Below are positions 12,301 to 24,300 of a stretch of DNA of 64,000 nucleotides, piece by piece. The stretch spans positions 682,001 through 746,000 of the forward strand of contig JAUTXW010004470.1 in the NCBI GenBank assembly GCA_030620095.1, given 5' to 3'. This stretch comes from Kuschelorhynchus macadamiae. Lineage: Eukaryota > Arthropoda > Insecta > Coleoptera > Curculionidae. Below the pieces are notes generated by a model, which was not told the DNA's origin, did no database searches, and worked only from the letters and a program-made list of their open reading frames with translations. The position numbers and the translations under genes are program-made. Positions within the stretch are counted from its first letter, which is position 1. Each line of letters opens with the position of its first letter.

Positions 12301-15300
12301 GTTTATTTAGTCGTCACATTTTCAGGTTTAACCACGCAATGATCCGGCAAATAATAATAATAAGGGCTGTTCAGTTCACGAGCAGACACTCTTTTCATGT
12401 GACCTAAATTTAGATATTCCGTCACAAAATCTTTGTATTGTGTGTGCAATGTGGGATTTGGAAAAGTGGGCAAAATACTTTTTTTTAAATGGAAGTGAAA
12501 CAATGTATCTACCATACGCGTCGCGCTTGTGCTCCGTTTGAAATATTTTTCCCACAAGTTTCATCAGGAGAAAGTGATTGAGTATCAGGCACTTCTTTAA
12601 TTTCCCAAAACAATTTCATGGTAGATTCTAAGCTAATTTGGGACGTATTACATAATAAGACGGTACTTGGTGAAACACATTTTCGCATTACAATATACCC
12701 GAAAATAGTGTTCAGTGCATCAGGTTCATTTGAACATCCCTGAATGCGACCATTCAAAAGAATTTTTGAAAATAAGTCACTGCCAAGTAAAATGTCAAGT
12801 CTGCCAGGTTTATAAAAACGTTTATCTGCGAGTTTTAAGTTTTTTATATATGCCCAGGAATCGGGAGAAAATTAAATAGATGGCAAATTGTCACAAATTT
12901 TATTTAAAATTACCGGATCTGTCACCAGAACCGGACTTGCCTGTCCTGCGAGCTTTATGGCGAGTAACACTTCCATTATTCGAATTAGAGCGCATACAAC
13001 TAACGCCGTTTAATTCCAGGGAACAAGGTTTTTTTGGGTAACCCTAAACGGTTAGCGGCTTTAAGTATTTGTGGCATACCATTATTGTCTAATGACGTCA
13101 ATAAGCGCGGTAGAAAGTAAAATACTTTCACCCATTACGCCTGCGGCAGATAAAATGCTACTACAATTAGGGATCGCAGCTTTGATTTCCGAAGTCTGCG
13201 AATTATTATTGCTCTGACCACAATCAGAAAAACAGTGCGAAATTTCTTGCGTATTCTGATTGCGATTATTAGGAGTATTAAAAACTTCGAATTTAGGCAA
13301 ATGCAGCAAAGTATGGTGCGTTTTACACGTGGACAAAGATTGACGTGATCTAAGGTCATGGATATTGCTTAGGCAGTTATAAGAAAGGCGCAAGCGTTTG
13401 CAAAAATTAAAACGTTCAAGCGGGGTTTTATTTAAAAATTTTGCGCACGAATACAAAGCGTGATTATTTTTGCACAAGGGGCACAACGTGAGCTTTTATT
13501 AGGGACCACATCGACAGTGTTTCTCAGAGAAAAATTATGCCGTTTTTTGGTTTCTTCAAAACTAGATGTAATATTATCTGTGCTATATGCAAGACACATT
13601 TTTTCTAGAAAATCTGGTCAGATTTTCTTGCATTGGAACTTCGGAAGATGCCTGTTCCAATTCAAATTTTGTAATAAGATCTTTTTCAATAACATCATTG
13701 TGATAAAGAAATTCCAGTGGTCGGTAGGGAGCCCCAAGGTTTTAAGTCCAGACAAATTTTCAGAAAGTGTTTAAAGGGATGCGTATCGACGTGGTATTTT
13801 CAAAAGTATCTTTTTTACAATTATCGAGCGAAAACTAATGTTCCTGAGCGCCTAGGCGTTTATTTAAATACCTTTGAACAATCGTATCATATGCAATGAT
13901 ATAGTTGTCATTAGTCAGAGGTATCATGCGAATCAAGGACAACGGTTGGCCCTCTAGAAGAGAAACCAAATAATTAAAACGTTCAATGTCTGAGAGAGAC
14001 GAATTTTCATGAATTAAAACATTGTATAATTCTAAAAAGAACTAAAAGGTTTTATAGTCACCCTTAAATTTGGATATCTCTAATTTCGGTAAGCGAGCTT
14101 GAGAAACATGATTTATAGAAAGAGACCGATTTAAATTAAGGTTTGAAATATTTGAGTTACTAACTTGATTTTCATACAAATCAAAATAAATTGCTTTAAA
14201 AGTATAAAAATCGCTTAAAAAACCCTCTCTAATAGTGGCTGCTACGTCTAGACTTGCGTCTTCGTCGCTCAATAGTAGCGAAACAATGCCTTGATGATGT
14301 TCAGAAAACTTATTTCTGACCTCATCGATCTCCGAATATCGGGCTTTAAATAGATGTTTTAAAGTGCTGTCTATTTGCGCATGCTCACCCCAATTACACA
14401 AATGAGCTATATCATATAAAGCTGTATTTCTAGAAACCTTTAATTTTTTCAATTTAACAGCGTTAGCCATTTTTCGAAAAAAACTATTTCACCTGACTAT
14501 AAAGAAAAAATAAAAAAAGCAAAAACCTTCGGAAAAAATATTAAAACGAGCTCAAGTATCAAAAAATTTAGCTAAATATTTAGAAAGTTTGCAAAATGGT
14601 TAAAGCTATTTGAAATAATATACGACTTCTGCAAAATAACATTCTCACAAACCAGCTTTACCATAAAAAAAAAAACAGTTTCATCCGTTAAAGAATGCTA
14701 AACATTTGAAGGCTACTACCCGCCGGAAAATAAGTAGAACCAAAAAACCCGAATTGTTTAAAATTCTAGCGTATTTAAACCTAAAACGTTCATTAAAAAT
14801 TAAATGCAATACTAATGAAATGCGTGTCTAATCCCTAAACTGCAATCGAAGTGCGAACCTGCAATTATTAATGTTAAACCAATAAGTGATAGATCAGAAC
14901 CTAAATGACTGGAATGCAAAAACCATTAATTAATCAATAATTTTAAACCAAAAAAAATGCGAATTTTGGTTACATATTCGACACTATACACACGTATTAA
15001 TTTAAATCAATATAAGATTAAAAATTTTAAATTTAGATTTTCTTTTTAAAAAAAAGTAAAAATCTTGATCAAGTACCAAAAAATGTAGTTCGATTGCGAG
15101 TCGAAGGATCAAAAAAATGTAGAATAATCCGAGGATTATTCCTTGGCTATAAATTGAAGAGTTTACTATGGACTGTATGGCTTAATTACGTAATCAAATA
15201 TTGAAGTTAAATTAATTAATTACAAAATGTTAAGTAACCAAAATCAAATTATGAAATAAAAATATGCAGCAATATAAAACGTTGGCTTCAACTTCGCCAA

Positions 15301-18300
15301 AAAAACAATACATTTAATAAAAGTGGTTACACTGCAATGAGCTTACCTACGGGCGCGAACAACACCGGGTATTGCATCATGCCCTTCTCTTAAGTAGGTT
15401 TCAACCTCTGTTCTTGGGAGTAGCGCGACCCGATCGGGTGGTGTCCGGAAGCCCACTGCTTCGGGGCAGTTCGGGCGGCGGACATCAATCGGCGGACATC
15501 AATCGGCTCTGTCTTGGGCATCTTTTTGGCCGCGACGCGTGTCAATATTCGAAACGAGGGTGATGAGAAAAATAATTAAATGCGTACGACTTATTTATAG
15601 TGTCACATTTAACATAAAAAAAATATATTTAAACATTAATTACTGAATACAAACAATACATCAGCCACAAACAACCATAGATAAACTAATTGGACATGCA
15701 AAAGACAAAATCAAATTGAAAAACCAAGGAGTTTACAGCATTTCTGGCTAGAACTGTGAAAATGTGTATGTTGGGCAAACTAAGATGAATATCAGCAAGA
15801 GTAATAATAAACAAACTAAGTCGACCCTACTCCTACATCATCAGGAAACGAACCACAAAAAAGTTTTCAAGATAAAAGATTTTAAACTCTACCCAAATCA
15901 AATATAAAATACATGGGGAAAACCGGACGACATAAAATATGCTTTTTTGACATATTTAGCATATACTACTTCCTAAAATAAGAAAATAGTTTTATATAAA
16001 CATAGATCTCACTAGACAAGGTGTTATATTGTAAACATTATCTGTTGGAATTATTTTCTTTTTTTTTTACCAAGAACTTAAGTATCTTCTCCAATACCTA
16101 TCATATAACTTTCTGTATACCATTTGCTTTTACAAGAGTCTCTTTTTCTATTTTTTTATTCTCAATATTCCCAACCAACTATTATAAACGTCTCAATATA
16201 ATTATCAGTATTGCCATTAAGGTAAAACTGACATAGCTTAGTTATATTTAAATCTCCTAGAATAATAAATCTGTTGTCAACCAAATATTGAAGGCTTTCA
16301 ACAACACCATACTGTTTTTCATACCTAGAATGACAACAACTATAAATTAGCTATATAATAGCCCAGTTAGAAGTGTTTTAAAGTATTGCTACATAATATT
16401 TAAGATCACCATATATGCCATAATAAAACTAAATGTTATAAGTGTTTTTTTATTTTTTTTTTAAATATTTTATGTTTGTATTTATTTTTATATAGTGAAA
16501 GATTGTTTTATTATATTTGTATCTGTGTAAATTCAAAAGATGGAAATTTTTACTGTAAATCTCTATGGCTATTCATTTCATTTTCCAAATATAGACGTGC
16601 TTTAACTAAGTTTGAGTATCCCCAAACGAATCGTTCATTTTATTCACATTCAAGTTCAAATGGCTTATTTCTATAGACATGTACACATGTATCAGAACTG
16701 TCAAAATAATTTTTTATACCTAAGTAGTATAAAAACTATAAAAAAAAAATATGTTTATAACATTTACTCCTAAATGATGTCTAGAGATAGTTAAAAAGTT
16801 CAGTTATAGTATAAAATGGGTGTTCAGGCAGTACTCCAGTTTTTGTCTGAATGAACAATAGCTGTGGACTCCTATCAGTTGAAGGGATAGATGGTTGAAA
16901 ATGTTTATTGAACGTATTTCGGGTCATTCCTGCACCTGACTACCATTTTCAATCACATAAATAATATGAACATAAAAAGAAAAGTACACCAATCACATTT
17001 TTCAAATAAATTTTGAGTTTTATCTACTATCCTAAAAGGTTACAAATTCTTTATTTGCCATATAACAACAGGGTTTGGTTTACATTAAATTCAAAAATTT
17101 TGTCCAAGATTTCTATTGTCAGAATTTTCCGTCACTGTCTCATTCATAGTATCATTGAAGTGTAATATCAAGAAAATATGGATCATCACATCTATTTTTT
17201 TTTAGTAGAACGAGCAATTATTTCAGGGCATGGTAAAACTAAAAATGAAGTAACTGAGGTTGTTCCATTAATATGACATATCATAATTTTTACCTAAAGT
17301 TAACACTTTCGCGGACACCTGCCTCATTATAGATGAGTGGCATATATAGACATTAATTCTGAAAAAAAAGTTTGGCATTTCTGGTTCCTTTCTTCTACGT
17401 AAGTGAAAAATAATATGACCAAAAAAAAAGTCTACTCTATTTTTGTGTAACTAACATTGGGTCGGGGGGTGTTTTGCCCGCCAATCCTGAAAAAAAGGTT
17501 CTTTTTTATACTATTTGTACTATTTAAGCTTACGTAATACTGTCTCTGAGGAGGGGGTTAACCCCCAAACGTCCCCCCTTAAATATGTCAAAGATAAACA
17601 TTCTTTATTATTTAAATAGAAAGTATTTGTGAAAAAAGCTACTATAACAAAAATATTGACAGTAAAATTAGTAAAATGACAAAAATTCAGTTAAATTAAA
17701 ATATTTATACCCTTCACTATACATAACATCAATAAAAAAACCTACAAAGGCAAAAAAGAAATATATGAATAAAAAACACTCTGAGAAGAAACAAACAGAA
17801 CAACAAAAACAAATCAGTCAATAAGTAAAACGTATATAAAAAACAAAAATAATATGCAACAAAACAAAAACATATTATAGATTAACCTATATGCAATCAT
17901 TAAGATATTCAGGTACACTATAATATGCCTTACTTTTAAGGCACACACACTGAATACACTAAAACCGATCTCTTGAACTTAATATATGACTCAGAATCCC
18001 TAATGTTTTGTGCAAATAGTTAAATATTTTAATACTTTTATATATTAGAGAATTCTCGGTAAGAGCAGTTCTTGGTAGATGGTTAGTTTGTCTCATAATG
18101 TAACTTACAGCCTCCTTAGTATAACCATACTTTTTAAAAATGAGAACAGTCTTTAAAGTAAACAAGCAAGGCAATGACAACATACCCTGACTCATAAATA
18201 AGGATTTGTAATGCTCTCTGACATTAGCTTTACAGATGTAGCTCAAAACTCTTTTTTGGAGAATAGTAATTGAGGTGAAGAGATATTGACTACAAAATCC

Positions 18301-21300
18301 CCAGAAAGCAATTTAATACCTCAAAAATTTCAACTAGTAAAAAATAGACAGATTTTGCTGCTGATTCTCCCAACTCACAGCAAAAATTCTGACTGCATAG
18401 CCTCGATCAAGTTTCAGTTGTAATGAATATATATGTTCATGGAATTTTAGTTTATTGTCAATTGTAATGCCAACAAACTTATTGAATTTGCTAATTTCAT
18501 TGTTATTACCTACCAGATTGATGTCAACACAACTAAATTTAAAACTCAACACACTTGTTTTGCTGACATTAAACCACAGGAGACTAGAATTACACCACTC
18601 TTTAATTTGATACAAATTGTCAATATTCATTAATTGATCAGCCATCTTGTAACCCCATAAAATAGTGGCATTATCAGCAAAAACTGTAAAGCGTCCATGA
18701 CTTCCAAAATATCAGTAATTCCATGTGGCCATCTAACAACTTGAGTTCTACCAGAGAGATAGGACCGAAGCCAGTTTAATGCAAACCCTCTGAAACCATA
18801 GTGAGTCACCTTTCCCAACAGTATTTTATGATTCATGCAATCGAACGCCTTGGAGAAATCACAGAACACTGCTGCTGCCCCTTGTTCTCCTGAAAACCAT
18901 ACTGCTGCTTGCTTAGAATATTGTGGTGTTTCAGAAACTCAATAAATATATTCTTCACTAGTTTTTCAATTAACTTTTGACAGTGAAGGCAGTAAAGAAA
19001 CTGAACGAAAATTGGCAGGGTCCTCACTATCATTGCCCTTGTATAGTGGCTGCACCACGGCCACTTTTAAGCAATCAGGAAATATGCCAGTGTCAAATGA
19101 CAAATGACTGGTTTATTGCATCAAGTAGAACAGACATTGCCTCTTCGGACAAACTTTCAAGCACACACATTGGTATTTCATCAATGCCCCAAGATTTTTT
19201 ATTTTAAATACTGTTTCTATTTTATTTATGTCAGCATGAGCCATATAAAAAGAGTAACGAACTGATATACATTGTAGACACGATAAGAGATCCGTTTGGG
19301 ACCTCAAATTCCTTGTTAACTTCTTAGCAATTGAGCATATATATTTACATAATATATTTACCGAAGTCGAATTTTTTGTTCCACCTCTGAGATCATTAAT
19401 GATGTTTGCGAGTTTCATTTTTAGCCTTCCTTACTTGCTCTGAGTAATATATAATATATTTAGCTTTGATTTTGCACAAGGGGAAACTGTTCTTAAAAAT
19501 TTCCTGGTCATGATTATTAAAATTTTGAAATTAATTACAATACCATCTAAATTTACCAAAATTATGGAACTATATATAGTTACCATATTTGACTAGTTTT
19601 TTTCTTGTTTTAATCCCAGAACTAACTGTATTGGGATATCCTGATGGGACCATAGACAATGTACTTTCATGATTGATCATCAAAATTCAAACAAAAATAA
19701 TCACTTAAACTGCTTGAATAAGATGTAATTCGAGTTGGCTGGGAAACAAGCAAGGACAGATTGAAAGATAGTAATAGATTTTGCATGTACTGTTTATCAT
19801 TAGTTTCAACTAAATAATTAATATTGATGTCCCCAGACAAAATTATTCTTGAATTTGCATAAAAACTGGAAACAAGAACTTCAAGTTGTTCCAAGAACTC
19901 TCTTGGAACTCATTGTAGGACTGAGGCCTATAAATACAAATTATACACATTATAAACTTTACTATGTACAATGAAAAACTTAAATTGACCTTCCACTAAT
20001 AAGAAGTCATATTTATTAACACTAATAAAGAAAGAAAATTCCACAATATCATTGTTATTTAAAATCACTGTACCTCCAATTAATTTCTACAGTATACAGA
20101 TACTGGGGTATAATTATGTATAGAAAATGGTTCATTATGATTCAACCCTTTGACAGATTTTGAAAAGTTCAAGAGATTCTGGGCAACCAAAAACTTCTTG
20201 CTGTTAACCCGAGTTGTCAAAAAAGCCATTTTCATAATAACTGTAGCAGGGCAAACTGCAAAATTTTGGTTAGTATTAAAACATTTATTAGCCAGTAATA
20301 TAATATCATTTAAGCGTAAGTCTGAATCATTTAAACCTGCTAGAATAATGTAGTCATGAATAGTCAAATCCTTAATGTAACAGTCTGCAGTACAGACTAA
20401 ATCTCTAAATTTAACAAATGGCTTAGTCACTACCTAAATCCTATAATTCGCTAGGTGTTTACTTAAATAAGGATATAAATTTCTTCCAAAGTCGTCCGTT
20501 AGCACAATAATCTTACTCATATATTTATTTTTTTCCAAATATACAGAACATACAAATTGATGTTCTTTATTCATGTTAACTACATCCAGTTGGTCAACTG
20601 ATAAAGATATCATCTGTTGCCCAATACTTGAGCTAGGGTTAGATTTTTCGTTGAGTGAGTTTCCCAGTTTGGGACTTGAATGACTGTTAGTATATTGATT
20701 ATCAATTTCTTGCTTGATTCTAGAGAGTTCAGCAGTGTACCAATTGTTTTGGCGTTCTAAGGTTCTTAGTGATTCAACCATTTCTCTACCAAGTCTATTA
20801 GTTTCATCGAAATCTATTTTTAAGACTTCATGTGCTTCTTGTTAGGCTTGGAGAAACTTGTTTTTTTGGTTTAACATAAAAATTTCTGAATTTAGCTGGG
20901 CAATTAATGCTCACGGTTTCTTGATTTTGTCCTCATATTGTTTCCCAATTTCCAAAGCGTCGTCTTTAAAATTTTGAGTCTTTCTCTGTTCCTGCCTGAC
21001 CTTGGGTCAAAAATCATCTGAAAATTTCATATTTATTTATTCATCCAATAACAAAAACAATTCAATTTACAGTTTATGTTAAGCTTATTCTAATATTTAA
21101 ACGCACCTAGATGTGTGGGACATCCGTATGTACATCATCATTGTAGGAACTATAGGTACAACTTTTATCCTAAATTAGGCATACATATATAGTGACTCAT
21201 ATATATATACATAGGTGTTAAATTGCTTAGGTAACTAGTTTTTTTTATATATATATTCTTATAGTTAACAAATTAGGCAATTTGCATGGTTTATATCAGA

Positions 21301-24300
21301 TAACATCAAACAGTTCTAGATTATTTAATTGAATATAAGGTTTTAAGTGTTGAGAACATCTCAGCACTTAAAACATAAGTGTATCCTGCTAAAGGCATTG
21401 ATGAGATTCTGCTGACCAAGCAATTTCAGATGCCGTTATTAACGTGCCGTAGATGCTATCATATGGTTCCATTTCTTATAAAGTTATGTAAGTACTACGT
21501 TGACTGCCCAATGCTGTTGCAGCAAGTCCCCTTTCACGTTCCTGCAAGGTCCACTAGAGTATTCTCTGTTTTCCATTTGCCGACCCCATCAACCAATTTT
21601 CTCATGAAAATGCACTTATATCAGGCTATGAATATCTTTAACGGTACTTGTAATGATATTGATTTACACTATCATACACTCGCTAAGCTTACAACACTCT
21701 TAAAGAATAGATTCCTGTGCCTTGAATGAAGACCTTTATAATTTACCTTTAATTTTATTGGTAGAAATCTATTGCTCTTTTTTCTTTTTTAGTTCAAATT
21801 ACATTAATTGTATACATATTAGCTTATTTAAGTGATATTGTTATTATTATTATATTATGTCTCCTATTTCATGCTCAATTGTCTTATAAATGGATGTATT
21901 TGTTAGACAAGATTATTATTATTATTATTATTATTATTTACAATAAAAATTTTACATTATTTTTCGAACACTTTGGCACTTTTTATGTCCCTAATATTTT
22001 TTGGAATTAGATTAAAGAATTTAGGTGCCAAATATCTAGTGAAACTTTGATTCATTCTCGTTCTGCAATCTGGAAGACTTAGAAGATTATTTGCTACACC
22101 TCTAGTGTTGTAGCGATGAGCAATCAATTGTTTATTTGCATTCCTATAAACAAAAGTACAAACTGTTGTTATATAGTGTTTTTATATTACAGATTTTTAT
22201 TCCACAAAGAAGTTTTGGGGAATATAATTTTGGCTATCTGAGTAAAACTTTAATAATATAATTTTGAATGATTTTTAACGGCTCTAGATGTGTGGTATAT
22301 GTTCCACCCCATATTACTATTCCATTTCAAAGAAGGGTCTCTACAAATCTTTTATAAAATATTAAAAGTAGGTTTCTGTTCATAAATTCCCCCAACATAT
22401 AAAATTTCTGTATTAAAAATCTATTTTTTACATAAATATTGAATGTGACAATCAAATTTTAAGCTAAGATATTTAGTCTGGTGCACTTCCTTAATAGGTT
22501 TATTTAATGATTCTATATTAATGTAAGAGTAACCGTAGGTTAAATCTCGCCTTTCTTATCCCTGATGTGTGCGGAACAAAGTTTCTTTGTATGCACACGT
22601 AAATTAATAAAGACAATAGTTATTTACTTATTTATTTATTTATTTACTTAATTTGGTCAAAGCTGGATGATTAACTGATATTATTGAGAAGGCTATATAA
22701 TAAGTTTTATCTACATTAAGTGTGAGTTTAAAATGATCTAGATGATGAAATAGTTTAACCTTTTTCATACCTGCGATTACCAAATCCTTGGCCTTTTCTC
22801 ATGTATTACCAAAGAAAACCAAAACGGTATAATTGGCATAAGTATATGCAACCGTTTGTATCAAGATTTCATAAGGTGTTAATGTGTACATTAAAGAGTA
22901 TCAGGCCAAGGGGGTATGCCAATATATCTTTCTCTAGGTTGACTCATACTTTCTCCCAACTTAACATATTATTTTACTTATGTTACTAAGATAGCTCTTA
23001 AAAAGATTCAACACTGAACCCCTCACACCATAATTGTCCAAGATGTCTAAAAGCATGGTGTGGGAAACTGTGCAGAATGCCTTTCAGATCTAGAAATACT
23101 CCTATAGTTTTTTTATTATTATTTAAATTGTTTGTGATATTATTAACCAGTTCATGCATAGCATCAGAAGTACTCATGTCTTTAATAAAACCAAATTGAT
23201 TCATAGATAAGATGTTATTAGCAGTTGAAAAATTGTTGTGATAATATTTATTTCATTTTTTTTTATCTGAATTCTTGTATATTGGGGTTACTAAGTTAAT
23301 TATGTAACACAGAGGGTCTAAAAAATGTAAATGTAGAGCTTTCAATACCTCAGATATAATTCCATCCATACCAGGACTACAATTATTCTTTGAACTATTA
23401 ACGTATTTTACAATATCATTAGAAACTACAGGCTCAAGACGTATGGAAAAATTTGAATAGGGTGTTATTTTTTTGTTTCCTTTAGGTTTATTTATTTTTT
23501 CTACCATTTTTTTTATCTATACTAAAGTATGAGTTACAAAAATCAGCCAAGACTTTTTTTGCTGATAGAAGTATATTTTCATAATTTAATATTTCCAATT
23601 CAACATTGCCTTTTTTAGAATTTTCATTTGTAACTTCAGATATAATATTATAAATTTTTTTTATGTCTTTAGAATACATAGATATTTTTCTTTATAATTA
23701 TTTTTGGTAATTTTTATGATTTTATTAAGGTTGTTTCTACATTCTTTGTATTTGTTAATATTTTCTATCTTGGATTTTTTTAAAATCTTTTCTTTAATAT
23801 ATCTTGATTTTTTAAGGATTGAATAATTGAATTAGAAAACTGGGGTTTAATTTTTTTATAATGCTTAGAGCACTGCACTGCACTCTTGCAATGATGTTCC
23901 AGTTTACTTTAGTAGCCAGACTATTCACTTTATGAATGGTAATTTTTTTAACTATTTTTTTATTTGGATTTTGATTTTCATCCCCACTCACCATTTTATT
24001 TTTTCTAGAAACATTAAACATTATAAGTAAATGGTCAGTAAAATCAAAATTAATGCACCCCCACTAAACAAATATTTATTAGATTTCAGTTTTTGTCTTA
24101 TTAAAATATGGTCAATGCTGGAGCCCGATTTACTATGTGTGATCTCCCTAAATGTTGGCAAGAAACCATGTGGTGCCATGATTGATAAGTAATGGTTTAC
24201 CTTATGGTTTTTTCGTAGCAAATTTATATTTATGTCACCTGTTGAGCATTAAGATTGTGAAAATATTCATCAAGTTAGATGAATTAGATTATACAATGTT

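Larger units (their letters stand above)
9456..15649 (-). mobile_element. BEL/Pao LTR retrotransposon, full structure, non-functional
   Basis: A 6.2-kb element read on the minus strand: 5' LTR at 15118-15649, gag at about 13.85-14.47 kb, then protease, RT, RNase H and integrase down to 10278, and the 3' LTR at 9456-9991. The order PR-RT-RH-IN, a gag of the DUF1759 type, an A17-type protease/RNase H region and the DUF5641 integrase tail identify BEL/Pao. The element is flanked by CAAAC on both sides (9451-9455, 15650-15654), a 5-bp target duplication. A purine-rich tract (ttttggcgggccggta, minus strand) abuts the 3' LTR. Coding regions carry several stops and frameshifts, and the integrase core is deleted. 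Confidence 0.9.

Noticed and set aside
16820..16980. Block with cgtatttcgggtcattcc as the 3' end or ribozyme region of a Penelope-like element
   Set aside because: A complete hammerhead core could not be assembled and no Penelope coding sequence adjoins it directly. Left unassigned.
21160..21270. Short tatata/acatat runs as a satellite or CRISPR-like array
   Set aside because: No regular unit or spacing; simple A+T-rich sequence.
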